Shown one piece after another: positions 1 to 11,135 of a DNA stretch of 64,000 nucleotides. Source of the stretch: Paralvinella palmiformis. Lineage: Eukaryota; Annelida; Polychaeta; Terebellida; Alvinellidae. A program made the translations under genes and the position numbers. The notes under the pieces were generated by a model that worked only from the letters and a program-made list of their open reading frames with translations, searched no databases and had not been told where the DNA came from. Each line of letters starts with the position of its first letter. The stretch's first letter is position 1. The stretch covers positions 428,001 to 492,000 of the forward strand of contig JAODUP010000040.1 in NCBI GenBank assembly GCA_025642065.1. The letters are read 5' to 3'.

Positions 1-165
1 TTTTACGGCCACTTTTGTACACATGGTAGGTTAAATGGGCCGAGCGACATCCAAAGGTAATAAAATGAAGTAAAAAATGAAACACCCTTCAGATATGTCC
101 AAGCCGAGGTTCGAACTTAAGTTATGTGGTCCAACGCGCTACCAGCTAGACCATGGAGGCGCGCG
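1..165 (-). repeat. tRNA-derived SINE (family A), cut by window start
   Basis: On the minus strand this begins with a tRNA-like head: a box A-like TGGTCTAGCTGGTAGCGC and a box B-like AGTTCGAACC. It continues into a body with GGTGTTTCATTTT, then a tail reading CGGCCCATTTAACCTACCATG and AAAAGTGGCCGTAAAA. The tail recurs at 1000-1122, 20325-20510, 39833-39880 and 52110-52262, so this is a dispersed family and not a tRNA gene. The 3' end is lost at the window boundary. Confidence 0.8.
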
Positions 166-326
166 GCTGTGAATAAGAGTTAAATGACAAAGAGAAATGG
201 TTGTCATTCAAGAAGTTCCATCGAGTTTATTTAATCATAATTATTATCAAGTACTCTTCTTAATGTGTCAACAATCAACAAGACAAATAAGATTATCCTA
301 CCATCTTTTTCCAGGATTGATTACAT

Positions 327-368
<42 letters not shown>

Positions 369-999
369 CGTCTATACTTAAATCTACTCGTGTTCTTATC
401 TGTTTGTTTCTAAATTCATGTAAAACTAGCACACAGACACACACACACACACAGGGGTTTATTATTTTTAATCTTTTGCTGTGTCTCTTAAATAACTGAT
501 TAGCATAAAATAGCCTAATATTTTAGCTTAAAAATATTTGTTTTGTTTCTGGTTCCGTGCGCTGACCAGGACACAAACGTGACTTCACATCGTGTACGTA
601 TTTACTGATTTGAAGTCATATGTAAATTTGCTCAATGATAAACAAACAGAAGACTGAGACTAATGTTGGTAAGAAATCGGACTGATTCACACTAGAAATG
701 TCCAGTTTTTTATAAGTAATATAATTTTTTTTCACTCGCACGCAAAAGTTCACACATTTTAATAATCTGTTTATACTGTCTTAAACTGCTTTATGCCGCT
801 AATATTTACTTTAAATCGCACCCAGACATTTATACCTATTCACAAAGTAACTAAAATGTACAGAGCTTAAAATAGACGCTAGGATATACCGACATAAATT
901 TGAATACACACACGCACGCGCGCATATGCACGCACGAGCACAAATAAACACATTAACAACTGAAATCTGCTAAAACCTAGCGAATCTTTCTGACAATCG

Positions 1000-1122
1000 T
1001 GGGCATATCTGAAGCGTGTTTCATCTTTGACTTCGCTTCATTACCTTTGGAGGTCGCTCGGCCCATTTAGGCTACCATGTGCAGAAAAGTGGCGGTAAAA
1101 CATCAATCATCATCATCATCAT
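1000..1122 (+). repeat. SINE family A, 3' part
   Basis: The body and tail match the reverse complement of positions 1-100, including CATATCTGAAG, GTGTTTCATCTTT, CTCGGCCCATTTAGGCTACC and GTGGCGGTAAAACATC. It ends in an (ATC)n run at about 1104-1122. The tRNA-like head is missing, so this is a 5'-truncated copy. With the copy at 1-165 it forms an inverted pair about 0.9 kb apart. Confidence 0.75.
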
Positions 1123-1602
1123 CTGACAGTGCTAATATCTATGTACGGTTACCATAGGACAGACAGTTTGATCAAACAAATGACCGGATTAAACTGCGTC
1201 AAACTGAGTGAAACGATCCAAGAACAACCAAACGACTCAAAGTCAATGTATTATGTTTGTGGAGCGCTTTCTTAAACGTTTTAATATTTTGACAATAGGG
1301 ATGGGCGATGATTGGTTCGGGGCACTGTTTGGCTGTAAGAGTCTTATCGTATAGACAAAAATGGCGTTAAAACAACAATATTTCAATATGTTATATGGGT
1401 GGAGCTATTATATAAAATGGGAGGATGACGTAGCCATCCGTTTGTCATTTATCATATTACATCACACTGATGTGCAGACTCCTAGATCGGTTTTCGAATA
1501 AAATATAATTACCTGTCTGTGAGATGTTTCAGTCTAATTATGTAATTTTTACAGAGTCGCCACACGGTCATGTGTCTTAGCTGTGCTTATAGCGCGGAGG
1601 CT

Positions 1603-1677
1603 CACTCGCTCGCTAGCTCGCTCGCTCACTCACTGATTCACTCACTCACTCACTCACTCACTCACTCACTCACTCAC
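1603..1677. repeat. (CTCA)n / (CTCG)n microsatellite
   Basis: Imperfect tetranucleotide tract: CTCG/CTAG units grading into CACT/TCAC units. Confidence 0.85.
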
Positions 1678-2292
1678 TTAACTAATACTGTGCATATTCT
1701 GATTATCTAACACACACACACACACACGTAAAAGATTAACGAGGACATATTGTCGAATGTTATTATTTTTATTAATACACAGATATATAAATCATATTCC
1801 TGAATAAACCTAACCACGCCCACGGGCCACAGATCAGCCCACGGACATAATAACTGATGATTGGAACATAAATAGTACACAACAAAAAGCGAAACGACAA
1901 CCGGCCCAGTTTTTAAAATGTACAAAACATTTATTCGGTTAAAACACGCCATGACAACTGTTGGTATGTCATCGTTGAAACGAATGTCTTACTTATGCAT
2001 TCAAGTCTACCACTCTATCTCCAGTTCGTGTTAAATTGAATTGTACCTGAATTGCATTTGAAACGGTGAACACCCAGGAAAGTGCTAAATTGCAATCATG
2101 AATATAAGTTGAAACATAACTAGAATTAGAATTGCAGTACGTACGAATAAAATCATTACACTTTCATAGTAACTGTAATCAGTGGCACAATTAGAAATTA
2201 CTACTGTAATTGAATCAACCTGTTAGCACAATGCTGTTAAATAGAAACCGGCTGTGTGTGTGAATGGTTTGCCGTCTAATGTGGGGCTGTTT

Positions 2293-2948
2293 TCAGGACC
2301 TTCTATGCTTATATGACCTGTATAGACTAGGTCCCTGTATGACAAACACCAGACCTGTTATTGTCACTATGGCAAAGCCCCCTACTCCGAGCCACATCGC
2401 CCAGCCAAAACTGTTGTCTCCAGTCAGATGGACATCTAGCTCTTTGTTCATTTTTTGGCCAAATAACACGATTGCAGCCGCTATCAGTCCAGCTGAAACA
2501 GGGAAAACAATCGGTTCAGTGAAATCGGGACTAGAAATGTTGTTTTGTTGTTTTACGGCCTCTTCAACGGTAATGAGGTCAAGTGAAAGATGAAACACCC
2601 TTCGCTGAAACATAGCCCGGCCGGGGATTGAACGCATGTGCTAGAGATCTGTGGACAATCGCGCTACCAGTTAAGCCATAAACACGTCCTGATGTAGTCT
2701 AGAAAACGAACGTATGGTTATATACACATGCATGTAGACAAACATATTTACAAATCGACAGTACGTTACAGAGGTACAAACAAGCTGAACACATAGACCC
2801 ATCAAAATAAATAATATCATTAACATACCAAACTACTAAATACCAAACATACATGGATTCTAATTTTAAAAGAAACATGATATAAATATCAACATGAAAC
2901 TATCTAGAGATAGAGCAAATATGAACATTAAAATACACAGAGAAGAAC

Positions 2949-3006
<58 letters not shown>

Positions 3007-4457
3007 GACACAAAAATCCAGTTAGAAATATTGATCACAGCTAAAAGATTTACACTATGATCAACATGCAGACAGAAACATGATAACTAGAAATGGACGA
3101 TTTCAGTCATCAGTGACAAGGCTTACTATAATGCTGCAACCAGGTGACTCTACTAACACTACACCATAATACACCCCACCCCACAATCGAGAGCGAGAGA
3201 AACTTTCTTAATCTAGGTAGTATTTAATAATAATAATAGCTATTTTGTTAATTTGGAAGACGTTCATCCAATTCTATAAATTACCAGAAACTACTTAAAA
3301 CTGCCTATAACCACCAAATAGAATACAAAATATTTATAATAAAAAAACTTACCTGCAGCTAACATAAATACTCCAATTATAATCATGGCGGCATAGTGTA
3401 CTTTCTCGTCAAACACAGATAAGACGAACCAAGAAAACAGACAGATGTTGATTACAGCGATCGCTCCAATGTACAGCCAGTGTATCCAAATATCTTTGAG
3501 CACACCTAATTCAAAATAGAAAGACATGATCGGCATTAGCATAGGCTCCAGGCAATACAAATGGCATAGATTTCACGGGTGATTAAATTAACATTAAAAT
3601 AATAACAAGAATAATAATAATAATAATAATTTTAATCATATAATAGTGAAGTTTCAAATAATATTCGACCAAATGCACTTAAAATCATGTTTTTAATGTT
3701 TTAATTGACTGAGTTGTGTTCCTATTAAAATACAGATACTAAGTTAAAATTATAGCACATGGATGATACTGAGCTGCCAAAATGTGGTTTCCTGTCAATA
3801 GCTCATAATTAGTCTTCATTTCTCCTTCAGACCTCACACAAAAAAAAAACTGTTTCTGTCTGATTTAGCCATATAATAAATACGAATTGCCATATAAAAA
3901 CATGGAAGTGTCGTATATTCAAACCGGGAATAAACATCTCCCTCAAGGGCGCGAAAGAAACGCAAAAAACATTGATGTCAAAGGAACTACAGATATGCCA
4001 CAGTACTGCGCAATTATGATACTAACATATGTCAGGTAGTATTGTGTTATGAACGTGCTACTTCTCTTTTGGTTTCAGGAAGTTTGCCAATGGCTTCGAT
4101 CTAGTTAGTTAAACCAGAGTAGCTAAGAACAGTAATTTTTTCTCTTCCTCTGTCCGCGTGTGTGTGTGTGTGTGTAGGTGTGTGTGTGGGGGGGGGTGCA
4201 TGCGCGTGCGTATGTGCCTGGTTGTGTCGTACGCATTAACACTGGAATTTTAAGCAAAATAACTCACTTATTGTGTTAGAACCGTTCTCATCCATGTTAC
4301 TGTACCACGTACAGTTACAACTGGCCAGAAATCCACTATGTTCTCTGTACAGTTCAGTATGATACACCTTGTTCAGGGCCGGATACAATAATACAACCAA
4401 GTTGAGAGCCAGTGATATATACAAAAGGTATGTTCCTACTATGCGTACTGGCCGCAT
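2293..4457 (-). CDS. Claudin/PMP22-like four-TM protein, 3 coding exons
   Basis: Exons 4457-4268, 3505-3353 and 2492-2293 join in frame to 180 aa. Donors are GTGAGT and GTAAGT; acceptors are TTTTGAATTAG and TTTTCCCTGTTTCAG; both introns are phase 1. TM1 is about residues 8-28, followed by an extracellular loop with Cys47, Cys49 and two N-glycosylation sequons (NCT at 48, NGS at 58), then three further hydrophobic segments and a basic C-tail (YKHRRS). Length and topology fit the PMP22/EMP/claudin superfamily, membrane proteins of junctions and cell surfaces. The usual W-GLW-C-C signature is degenerate here (HSGFLASC), so this is a divergent member. The open frame upstream of exon 3 (2493-2637) is intron plus SINE and is excluded. 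Splice structure is well supported; function is only family-level. Confidence 0.75.
2546..2690 (-). repeat. tRNA-derived SINE inside claudin-like intron 2
   Basis: The minus strand shows a tRNA-like head (ATGGCTTAACTGGTAGCGC, then TTCAATCCCCGGCC) and the family body GGTGTTTCATC, ending near GGCCGTAAAACAAC. It lies about 55 bp upstream of the acceptor of coding exon 3 (2492). Its sequence stays open in the exon's frame for over 30 codons, so it could be mistaken for coding sequence. Confidence 0.75.
2950..3006. repeat. (CA)n(TA)n microsatellite
   Basis: Compound dinucleotide run inside intron 2 of the minus-strand claudin-like gene. Confidence 0.9.
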
Positions 4458-5108
4458 GGTGATGTCTGTCTTAACTTACTGAAACAAAGATGATATGACT
4501 ATGAAACATTTAGAATGAATGTAAACGACGATAAGATCTTCTGTAAACAATATCCCACTATGTTGATCTATTGTACGTTAGTAATTTATGCCCAATAATT
4601 CAACTGAATCTTATCGATAGGAATAACTGTCTTTGTTAATAAATAGCACTAAAGATATTATTATTATTATTATTAGTAGTAGTAGTATATGATAGCAAGA
4701 GATTATGAGAGAGAGAACACGATGTTTTTATTAACACGTACGCTGTAAATGCGGATGTAAACCCACACTAAAGCTACGTTGGCAGCCCATACCCAGTGGA
4801 CGTACACAATCTCTTACCTTAACTTTCGTGTAGGACCGATATTCACACAGATGTTGATTATTGGTGCTGTTTTTTGGACACCTGATGATCACAAACAGTT
4901 AATTATCATCCTAAAATCGTCAATCAAGTATATAGTTGATGAGATCTATAGATCATACAAAACATTGTTTACAATTATAGACGTATACGTCGTGTGTATG
5001 TATATATTTATATCTGTCTACGTGACTGATATTAGGATGGTGTCACTGTTGTGCAGTGATGCGTTACCATACTAACCTCCATTAAGGTGTGGTATTTGTT
5101 GTAAAGGT

Positions 5109-5139
<31 letters not shown>

Positions 5140-5335
5140 CTGTGTGTGTGTGAACATACGATACATCGGAGTTGACAGGTGTTATAGATGAACATTAACA
5201 CACGCACACACATACTGACATTATATCACAACCATAAGACTGTCACAAATATGTCAGATTCTCTACCGTTGACATACGAATGTTGTTAGGTATCCTTATC
5301 TACTAGTCTACTATACAACGACAATGTAAAATGCG

Positions 5336-5895
5336 TCTGTAACAATAACGATATACTGTAACAATAACGACATACTGTAACAATAACGACATACTGTAAT
5401 AATAACGACATACTGTAATAATAATGACTTGCTGTAACAATGACGACATACTGTAACATTAACGACATACTATAATAATGATGACATACTGTAATAATAA
5501 CGACACATTTTAATAATAACGACAAACTTTACCAATAACGACAAACTAATAATAACGACATACTGTAATAATAACAACATACTCTAATAATATCGACACA
5601 CTGTAATAATTGTAATAATAACGAAATACTGTAATAATAACGACATAATGTAACAATAACGACATACTGTAATAATAATTACATACTGTAACATTAACTT
5701 CATACTATAATAATAATGACATACTGTAATAATAACGACATATTTTAATAATAACGACAAACTTTACCAATAACGACAAACTGTAATAATAACGACATAC
5801 TGTAATAATAACGACATAGTGTAATAATAACGACATTCTGTAATAATAACTATAAACTGTAACGATAACGACATACTGTAATAATAACGACATAC
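5336..5895. repeat. 19-bp AT-rich minisatellite, about 29 units
   Basis: Tandem units of the form CGACATACTGTAATAATAA, with C/T variation in the AAT/AAC triplets and a few indels. Because 19 is not a multiple of 3, the translated pattern drifts between frames. The two minus-strand ORFs here are an artefact of the repeat. Confidence 0.9.
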
Positions 5896-7410
5896 TCAAG
5901 TTTATGCCATTCTTCCTGCAAAATGGCCACCAAACTACGTCATCAGCTTCACGTTAAAGACACGTGACTTTCACATCTCTTAGACAGATATTTAAGTATT
6001 CAGGGTTATCTGTGAGAGGGTGAAAATTGGAAAATAGCTGTCTCATTGTACGTTTAACCTACAAACTGATCCCCATCTTTGTATGATCCCCATCTTTCCT
6101 AATGTAATTGAATTAAAAGTAGAGATGAAATGTATTGTAACACAAAATATGAGATTCAAATACAGAATATCAGTCGGCGGTTGCTGAACCTCAGGCCTGC
6201 AAACAGGCAATTATTTTATTCCAAAATTATCAAACTAAACAATATTGACAATTCCAATTATTACCAGAATTAAAAATTTAATTACGATCAATCTTAGTAA
6301 ACAGTTGCCTTCAGCTGAAAAATAGTATAACAAAGTGAACCTTCAAAAATAAGTTGGTAAAATAATGACGAGTCTTGAATATTAGTTAGCTTCAGCAGAA
6401 AGATGCCTACCGAATGTTAGCATTCTTACAAACTCATTTCGATACCATACCACGTTAAAATTCATCAAAGATATACAAGTTGGCGACAACTTGTAATGAT
6501 AATTTGCAGCAACTGTATCAATTATCAAGTAACAAAAATATCCCGAAGTAAATGAAAGTTACGAAGTAAAAAGTAGCGTTACCGCATATAAAACTACTTC
6601 GTCTCAAATTAAAATTAATTAGTTGAAATATTAGTTTGTTACTTCCAGTTACTTGGGGAAAAAACCTACTCAAGTAGAGTTACTCTTTTACATGACACCC
6701 CGGTCGGGGGTAATGTCAAATACATCCTTTCAATTCATCGTATATTTTATAATTGTCATATTATTAATAGGTAAATAAAAATAAAATTATAAAAACGGTC
6801 CAAATTATCTTTCTATAATAAAATAGCCAACGAACAGTATCACTCCATATTTAAAATATATTAAGGAATAATTAACAAATTATACTCAACCTTCGATGTG
6901 GACTAAAACTAAATATATTTAATATATATTACTGAATTAATAACTTTCAGTGTTTCATGAAACATATTTCAGAAACCCTATAAACAAACAGTACTATTTA
7001 AAATAACGTTTATTTGACATGAGATTGTTTATGTAGGATATAACACGATTATACGTAAATAAAATAGACATCAAAGTGATGTAAAGAATCATCACTTCAA
7101 ATACACCTGATAGTGAATTAAAAAGTCCAACTGGAAATTAACAGTTTCTTCATACAGGCAAGTTAATATATTATCTCATAAATATAATTTCAGTAACACC
7201 ATCAACAAATTTCTCCTTTTGCACTTCCATATCATGCCATATTACGTGTTATTGCTATAAAACAAGAAGAATTTTCTACTAAATGGAAGAAATCGGTTTC
7301 TTCCAGGGCTGATTGATACAAAGAAGAAAATCGGTGAAAGGTGAATTTAAGATTAAGTTCCCTGTGTTGGCTTTGCAAAAGCTTTAAGCCTCTTCGGTGC
7401 AGCTAAAACG

Positions 7411-7418
7411 ATATATAT

Positions 7419-7460
<42 letters not shown>
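7411..7460. repeat. (AT)n microsatellite
   Basis: AT dinucleotide tract with one interruption near 7420, downstream of the RBR gene. Confidence 0.9.
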
Positions 7461-7461
<1 letters not shown>

Positions 7462-7737
7462 TGCTAGAGATACCTTTTGATTTAGTCTGAAAATTTCATT
7501 TAATTATCAAAATCCAACCGACAAATACATTGAATACCAACTTTAAATGTAAGTAAACCGATCAAATGGACGATTATTATATCGTCAACAGAAATAAATA
7601 AACTGATACATAAATTCCTCGACACTAAAACTCCATGTTTGTTTATAAACCCAAATGTCGCTAAAATGGTGCTGCCACCTTTCGACTAAGTTGTGTAATA
7701 CACAATAAACAAAGATGTCCATTGCTTTACGATCATT

Positions 7738-8060
7738 TCATCGACGATTCCAATGAATTCTACATATGTGTAAATTAATAATGCTAGATATCTTACTATA
7801 TTTAAGACACAGCCAACAGATTATTATCTTACAATAACTGCACACGACTTTGGGGCAGCCACCGACTTTCAATATTCCAAATGAGCAGTTTGGACATCTC
7901 TTTCTATTTGTTGTATCTACGTCAAGCCATGAAAGCATATCTTTATAGTCTTGGCATTCGAATCCCTTGTGAAGAAGCTCGTAACAGTCCCTACAGATCT
8001 TAGAGCGGCATACAATACATTTTAACACATTCGATAACCTCATTGTCTTCCTAAATATAC
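7738..8060 (-). CDS. Duplicated alternative terminal exon of the RBR ligase
   Basis: An open stretch of 106 codons plus stop, about half identical by eye to the last 103 residues of the upstream RBR protein. It repeats the second half of the IBR and the whole catalytic RING2 (RCPNC, then KVGGC with the presumed catalytic Cys, then ICWLC); all zinc ligands are kept. Homology starts at TCAGGTATATTTAGGAAGAC, identical in both copies. Here that sequence follows ATGAATTTT, giving an acceptor (TTTTCAG|GTATAT). In the large exon the same bases give a donor (CTCAG|GTATAT, exon end 8504). Joining 8504 to 8060 is exactly in frame, completes the Gly878 codon and gives a 984-aa isoform with a different catalytic module. 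It could instead be an untranscribed partial duplicate, but the intact frame and ligands argue for constraint. Confidence 0.55.
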
Positions 8061-8189
8061 CTGAAAATTCATTTCACCATACAACGCTGGCATATCATAC
8101 TACAAAACATACAATATTCGTACATTTCACTTTCTAAATATCATGTTTATAATCAATAAATAATATATGACAAATATGTACAATATTCA

Positions 8190-11135
8190 TTACTGGTGAT
8201 TATAATGTATGTGTTTATAAATATGATCCGCGTTACTGTTATATATCAAGCACTTCCAGCAAATGTTCGTCCAACAGTTGTCACATCTGACATTGAGACA
8301 GCCACCGACCTTTTCGATACAGATTAAACATTTAGGACATCTTTTTCTCAATTCAGGATCTGCTTCCATCCAAGACACCATCTCTTTGTATTCTTGACAG
8401 TCAATTCCATCGTGAACAAGATCGTGGCACGTATCACACACCTTTCCTTTACACTTAATACAAATCAATCCCATAGCAGTCCTTGTCGTCTTCCTAAATA
8501 TACCTGAGCATCCGGGACGGGGACAAAATCCATATTTTGTCGATTGGTCAATAATAAATTGATTCAGAGCCAGATAATAAACTTTATCCAGATTATAGTC
8601 TGGTACTAATCGACACTTGGCCAAGTTAAGCACATCAATAATTGTGAAGAGAACGTCACAGGATGCGCAGGATAAAGGAAGCTTGTTTTCATTCAGTGCA
8701 ACCTTCATCTGAATATTGATACAATCGTAGCAGTATTGATGACTACATAGCTCCAGCGTATAGAATGCTGTCGTTTCTTCCCAACAAACGACACAAATGC
8801 TCTGTTGCTTGGACGATGAAGGTAAGAATTCCGAAGCGTAGTCGGGCAATAATACGTCATGTTCCCCTCGAGTTAGGAAATAAAAATATGAAAGAGGAAG
8901 TTTCTTTACAACTCTTTCCGTAGAATGCAGATGAGTTTGGATCGTCTTCTTCGACATATCAACCAGGATGTTGCTTCCACCGTTATGAAAATACAACACA
9001 GGGTCAGGAGGTAATGCATCTGTAAAAGGTCTTGTTTGTTCTATGAATTGCCAAACTTTCTTCGTTCCGCCTGATCCATACGTTCGAAGCAATGCCAAAG
9101 CTCTTCTCTTGCTTTTCGGCTCTCCAAATATTTGAATGCTGTGTTTCTTTATTATGCGCAGCCACGTTCCTGTTTGCCTTCCAATTATTAATCCAGCTAA
9201 GACAAACCCATCTTGATCTTCGTCGATGTCTCTTCTAACTGTAGATGGTTCTATAATATTCTTAATTTTTTCAGCTATTTCATCGCACGTTCCTTCGGAT
9301 GTGGCTACCACCTCAATGACCACCTTGTTCTTCGAATGCGCTTCTACTTCATAGGAAGAACAATAGTTCGAAGATTTACAAAAACTGTTCAACTTCTCTA
9401 TTAACAGATCCCCAATTACAGAGAACACTCGACCATCCAGATGGAGTGTCATCTTCTTACACTGTGATTCTATAGCCTTCTCGTCTTGTATACGCACAAA
9501 CTTATTATCATTGAGTAAGTACAAGGCTCCGTGTGCAGTTCCTGGATTTACAAATATAAGTTGAGCCTTGGCCAAATTATTATTTATGTCGATCTCTTTG
9601 ACGTACCATTGAGTCTCACTGATGTAGGAGAGTAGATAATTTAAAAATGATAGAAAATCATTTGACCGATATCTTCCAATGTTTTGCTGCTGTTCTTCTA
9701 TTAGAGAGAGATCAGTTTCAATGTTGACAAGAACTTCCCTTGACATTCTATAGGCATATCCATTCTTAAACATTTTATCTGAGGGACCGTGTACGGGGTC
9801 TCCTGGTACGTAAACGTCTTTACAGTGAGCTCCGGAAGACAGCAATAACCGGATATTTAAACGCTCGTTTTGAAAACGGACGATTCTTTGAACACTGGAC
9901 AGTCTCTGACGGATCGTATCAAGCTCATCATTAATACATATCCGTACTCTGTTATGGTGTTCTTTCAACGCATAAAATTTGATTTTAATTTCTGGCACAA
10001 TATCCATCAACACAGGTGAATTACAGCACAAAACATGCAGTTTGTTCTTTAGACTTTCTTCACGATCACCGACCATCCACATTTGTTGTAGAATCTCTCT
10101 AGTGTACCTGCTACAATGTGAAATTCCTTCCACTTCCGACACACGATCCACATCAATTATTTGATCAAAAAACGAAGAATCCAAAGCTAGCGCCAAATTG
10201 GTTCCGATGACTTCATCCAATACAACCATATAGTGGCAAGACTGGGATTGTCTTCCAACATGAGTGTGACGATGTTTACAACTGATGATGAAGTCTGGCA
10301 TCTGATTGAGTAGACGTAAAGATGAAGCAGGACAACAGGAAATAACTTCTCCGCTTCTGAGATTTTTATATCCGAGATCCGGATGGCCAAGATAATAACA
10401 CAAGTCCTCCCCAAAGGCGTTAACGAGAAAACTTGTATAATGTTCTTTCACGAATTCTATGGCCATCTTCAAGTCACCATCATTCACAGTCCAATTATAT
10501 TTGAGGTTTTCAATAGACTTCAAGATAATATTCAAGCTGTTGGCACGTATGCCATGCTGCTGGCACCAATATTTCATATTGGGTTTCTCGTGTTCTCTTT
10601 CTTCCTTGATCCAAGCCAATATGGCTGAGATGGCATCATGTAGGTCTCCGGCTTGACAAGTGTACTCACTCAAGGCCACTATTCCAATGGTTGAGGTACT
10701 TACTTCAGCATTAATGAATAACTCTGGTGTTTCCTCTTGTATTAAGCTAGTTGTGATGATAGCTATATATTTGGCATAATCTGTATCGCATTTACTGAGT
10801 AGTCTTTGACAAACAGAATTGAGTATTATAGATCGATTGTCATAACTTGATCCACTTTCTGATGCACCATCATCATAGTTTATAACTGATGCGATGTCTG
10901 GATACTCCTCCTCGGGATATTCCATAATGAAGTCTTCCCGATCATCCTGGCTGTCATATTCGGAGAGAAAATCGTTTTTCTCCAAAATAATTTCATTAAA
11001 AATAGATCGTCTTTTAAATCTTTGATGTTTTGTCTTCATGGCGGATCTTTGACATTTTCTGTTGTTACAGTTCCTTTGCCATATCTTATCATCCCTCGAG
11101 AGGCGGCGAGTATCATATTTACTTCCACCTGTCAT
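8190..11135 (-). CDS. DEAH11/12-like RING-IBR-RING E3 ligase, helicase core absent
   Basis: A single 981-codon exon. The RBR module is C-terminal: RING1 at about 781-826 (C781, C784, C797, H799, C802, C805, C823, C826), IBR about 871-913, RING2 about 933-961 with presumed catalytic Cys946 in EKVGGC. In RBR ligases this Cys accepts ubiquitin from E2 before transfer to substrate. Residues about 140-330 resemble the post-core part of DEAH helicases: a W-C motif at 190-191, then an OB-fold-like stretch with GYKNLRSGEV and CCPASSLRL. A GRQTG motif near 652-656 is weakly KH-like. Residues 1-100 are basic, then acidic. This order matches plant DEAH11/DEAH12 without their helicase core. The ATG lies 6 nt inside the exon, after the acceptor CCATTTGTAG (exon start 11141), so a 5' exon exists upstream. 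If that exon is coding in phase 0, the protein may be longer. I found no helicase motifs in ORFs up to about 20 kb. Confidence 0.8.
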   Translation of the reverse strand: MTGGSKYDTRRLSRDDKIWQRNCNNRKCQRSAMKTKHQRFKRRSIFNEIILEKNDFLSEYDSQDDREDFIMEYPEEEYPDIASVINYDDGASESGSSYDNRSIILNSVCQRLLSKCDTDYAKYIAIITTSLIQEETPELFINAEVSTSTIGIVALSEYTCQAGDLHDAISAILAWIKEEREHEKPNMKYWCQQHGIRANSLNIILKSIENLKYNWTVNDGDLKMAIEFVKEHYTSFLVNAFGEDLCYYLGHPDLGYKNLRSGEVISCCPASSLRLLNQMPDFIISCKHRHTHVGRQSQSCHYMVVLDEVIGTNLALALDSSFFDQIIDVDRVSEVEGISHCSRYTREILQQMWMVGDREESLKNKLHVLCCNSPVLMDIVPEIKIKFYALKEHHNRVRICINDELDTIRQRLSSVQRIVRFQNERLNIRLLLSSGAHCKDVYVPGDPVHGPSDKMFKNGYAYRMSREVLVNIETDLSLIEEQQQNIGRYRSNDFLSFLNYLLSYISETQWYVKEIDINNNLAKAQLIFVNPGTAHGALYLLNDNKFVRIQDEKAIESQCKKMTLHLDGRVFSVIGDLLIEKLNSFCKSSNYCSSYEVEAHSKNKVVIEVVATSEGTCDEIAEKIKNIIEPSTVRRDIDEDQDGFVLAGLIIGRQTGTWLRIIKKHSIQIFGEPKSKRRALALLRTYGSGGTKKVWQFIEQTRPFTDALPPDPVLYFHNGGSNILVDMSKKTIQTHLHSTERVVKKLPLSYFYFLTRGEHDVLLPDYASEFLPSSSKQQSICVVCWEETTAFYTLELCSHQYCYDCINIQMKVALNENKLPLSCASCDVLFTIIDVLNLAKCRLVPDYNLDKVYYLALNQFIIDQSTKYGFCPRPGCSGIFRKTTRTAMGLICIKCKGKVCDTCHDLVHDGIDCQEYKEMVSWMEADPELRKRCPKCLICIEKVGGCLNVRCDNCWTNICWKCLIYNSNADHIYKHIHYNHQ

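Larger units (their letters stand above)
166..2292. other. Intergenic, no gene seen
   Basis: Apart from the SINE tail at 1000-1122, this stretch holds simple repeats: (TA)n at about 330-363, a CA run near 430-452, a CGCTCGCTAGCT/CACT tract at 1603-1677 and CA at 1711-1726. The short ORFs are low-complexity or lack any recognisable domain or splice context. I see no gene. Confidence 0.6.
4458..7737. other. Intergenic, no gene seen
   Basis: This lies upstream of the claudin-like gene and downstream of the RBR gene, both on the minus strand. It contains a minisatellite (5336-5895), a CT/GT run at 5108-5151 and (AT)n at 7411-7460. The 6540-6700 part has AAGTAACTTC-like stretches that may be an old DNA transposon, but I could not define ends. 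The proximal promoter of the claudin-like gene would lie just above 4457; no clear TATA or initiator stands out. Confidence 0.5.

Noticed and set aside
2493..2637. N-terminal extension of claudin-like exon 3
   Set aside because: Translates a SINE and the intron end; a strong acceptor at 2493 and exact phase match to exon 2 show it is not part of the main transcript.
5336..5895. CRISPR-like array
   Set aside because: Contiguous 19-bp tandem repeats without unique spacers in a eukaryotic genome.
5286..5899. Two minus-strand ORFs with repeating LLLQYVVIVT-like peptides
   Set aside because: They are translations of the 19-bp minisatellite; the period is not a multiple of three and the frame drifts.
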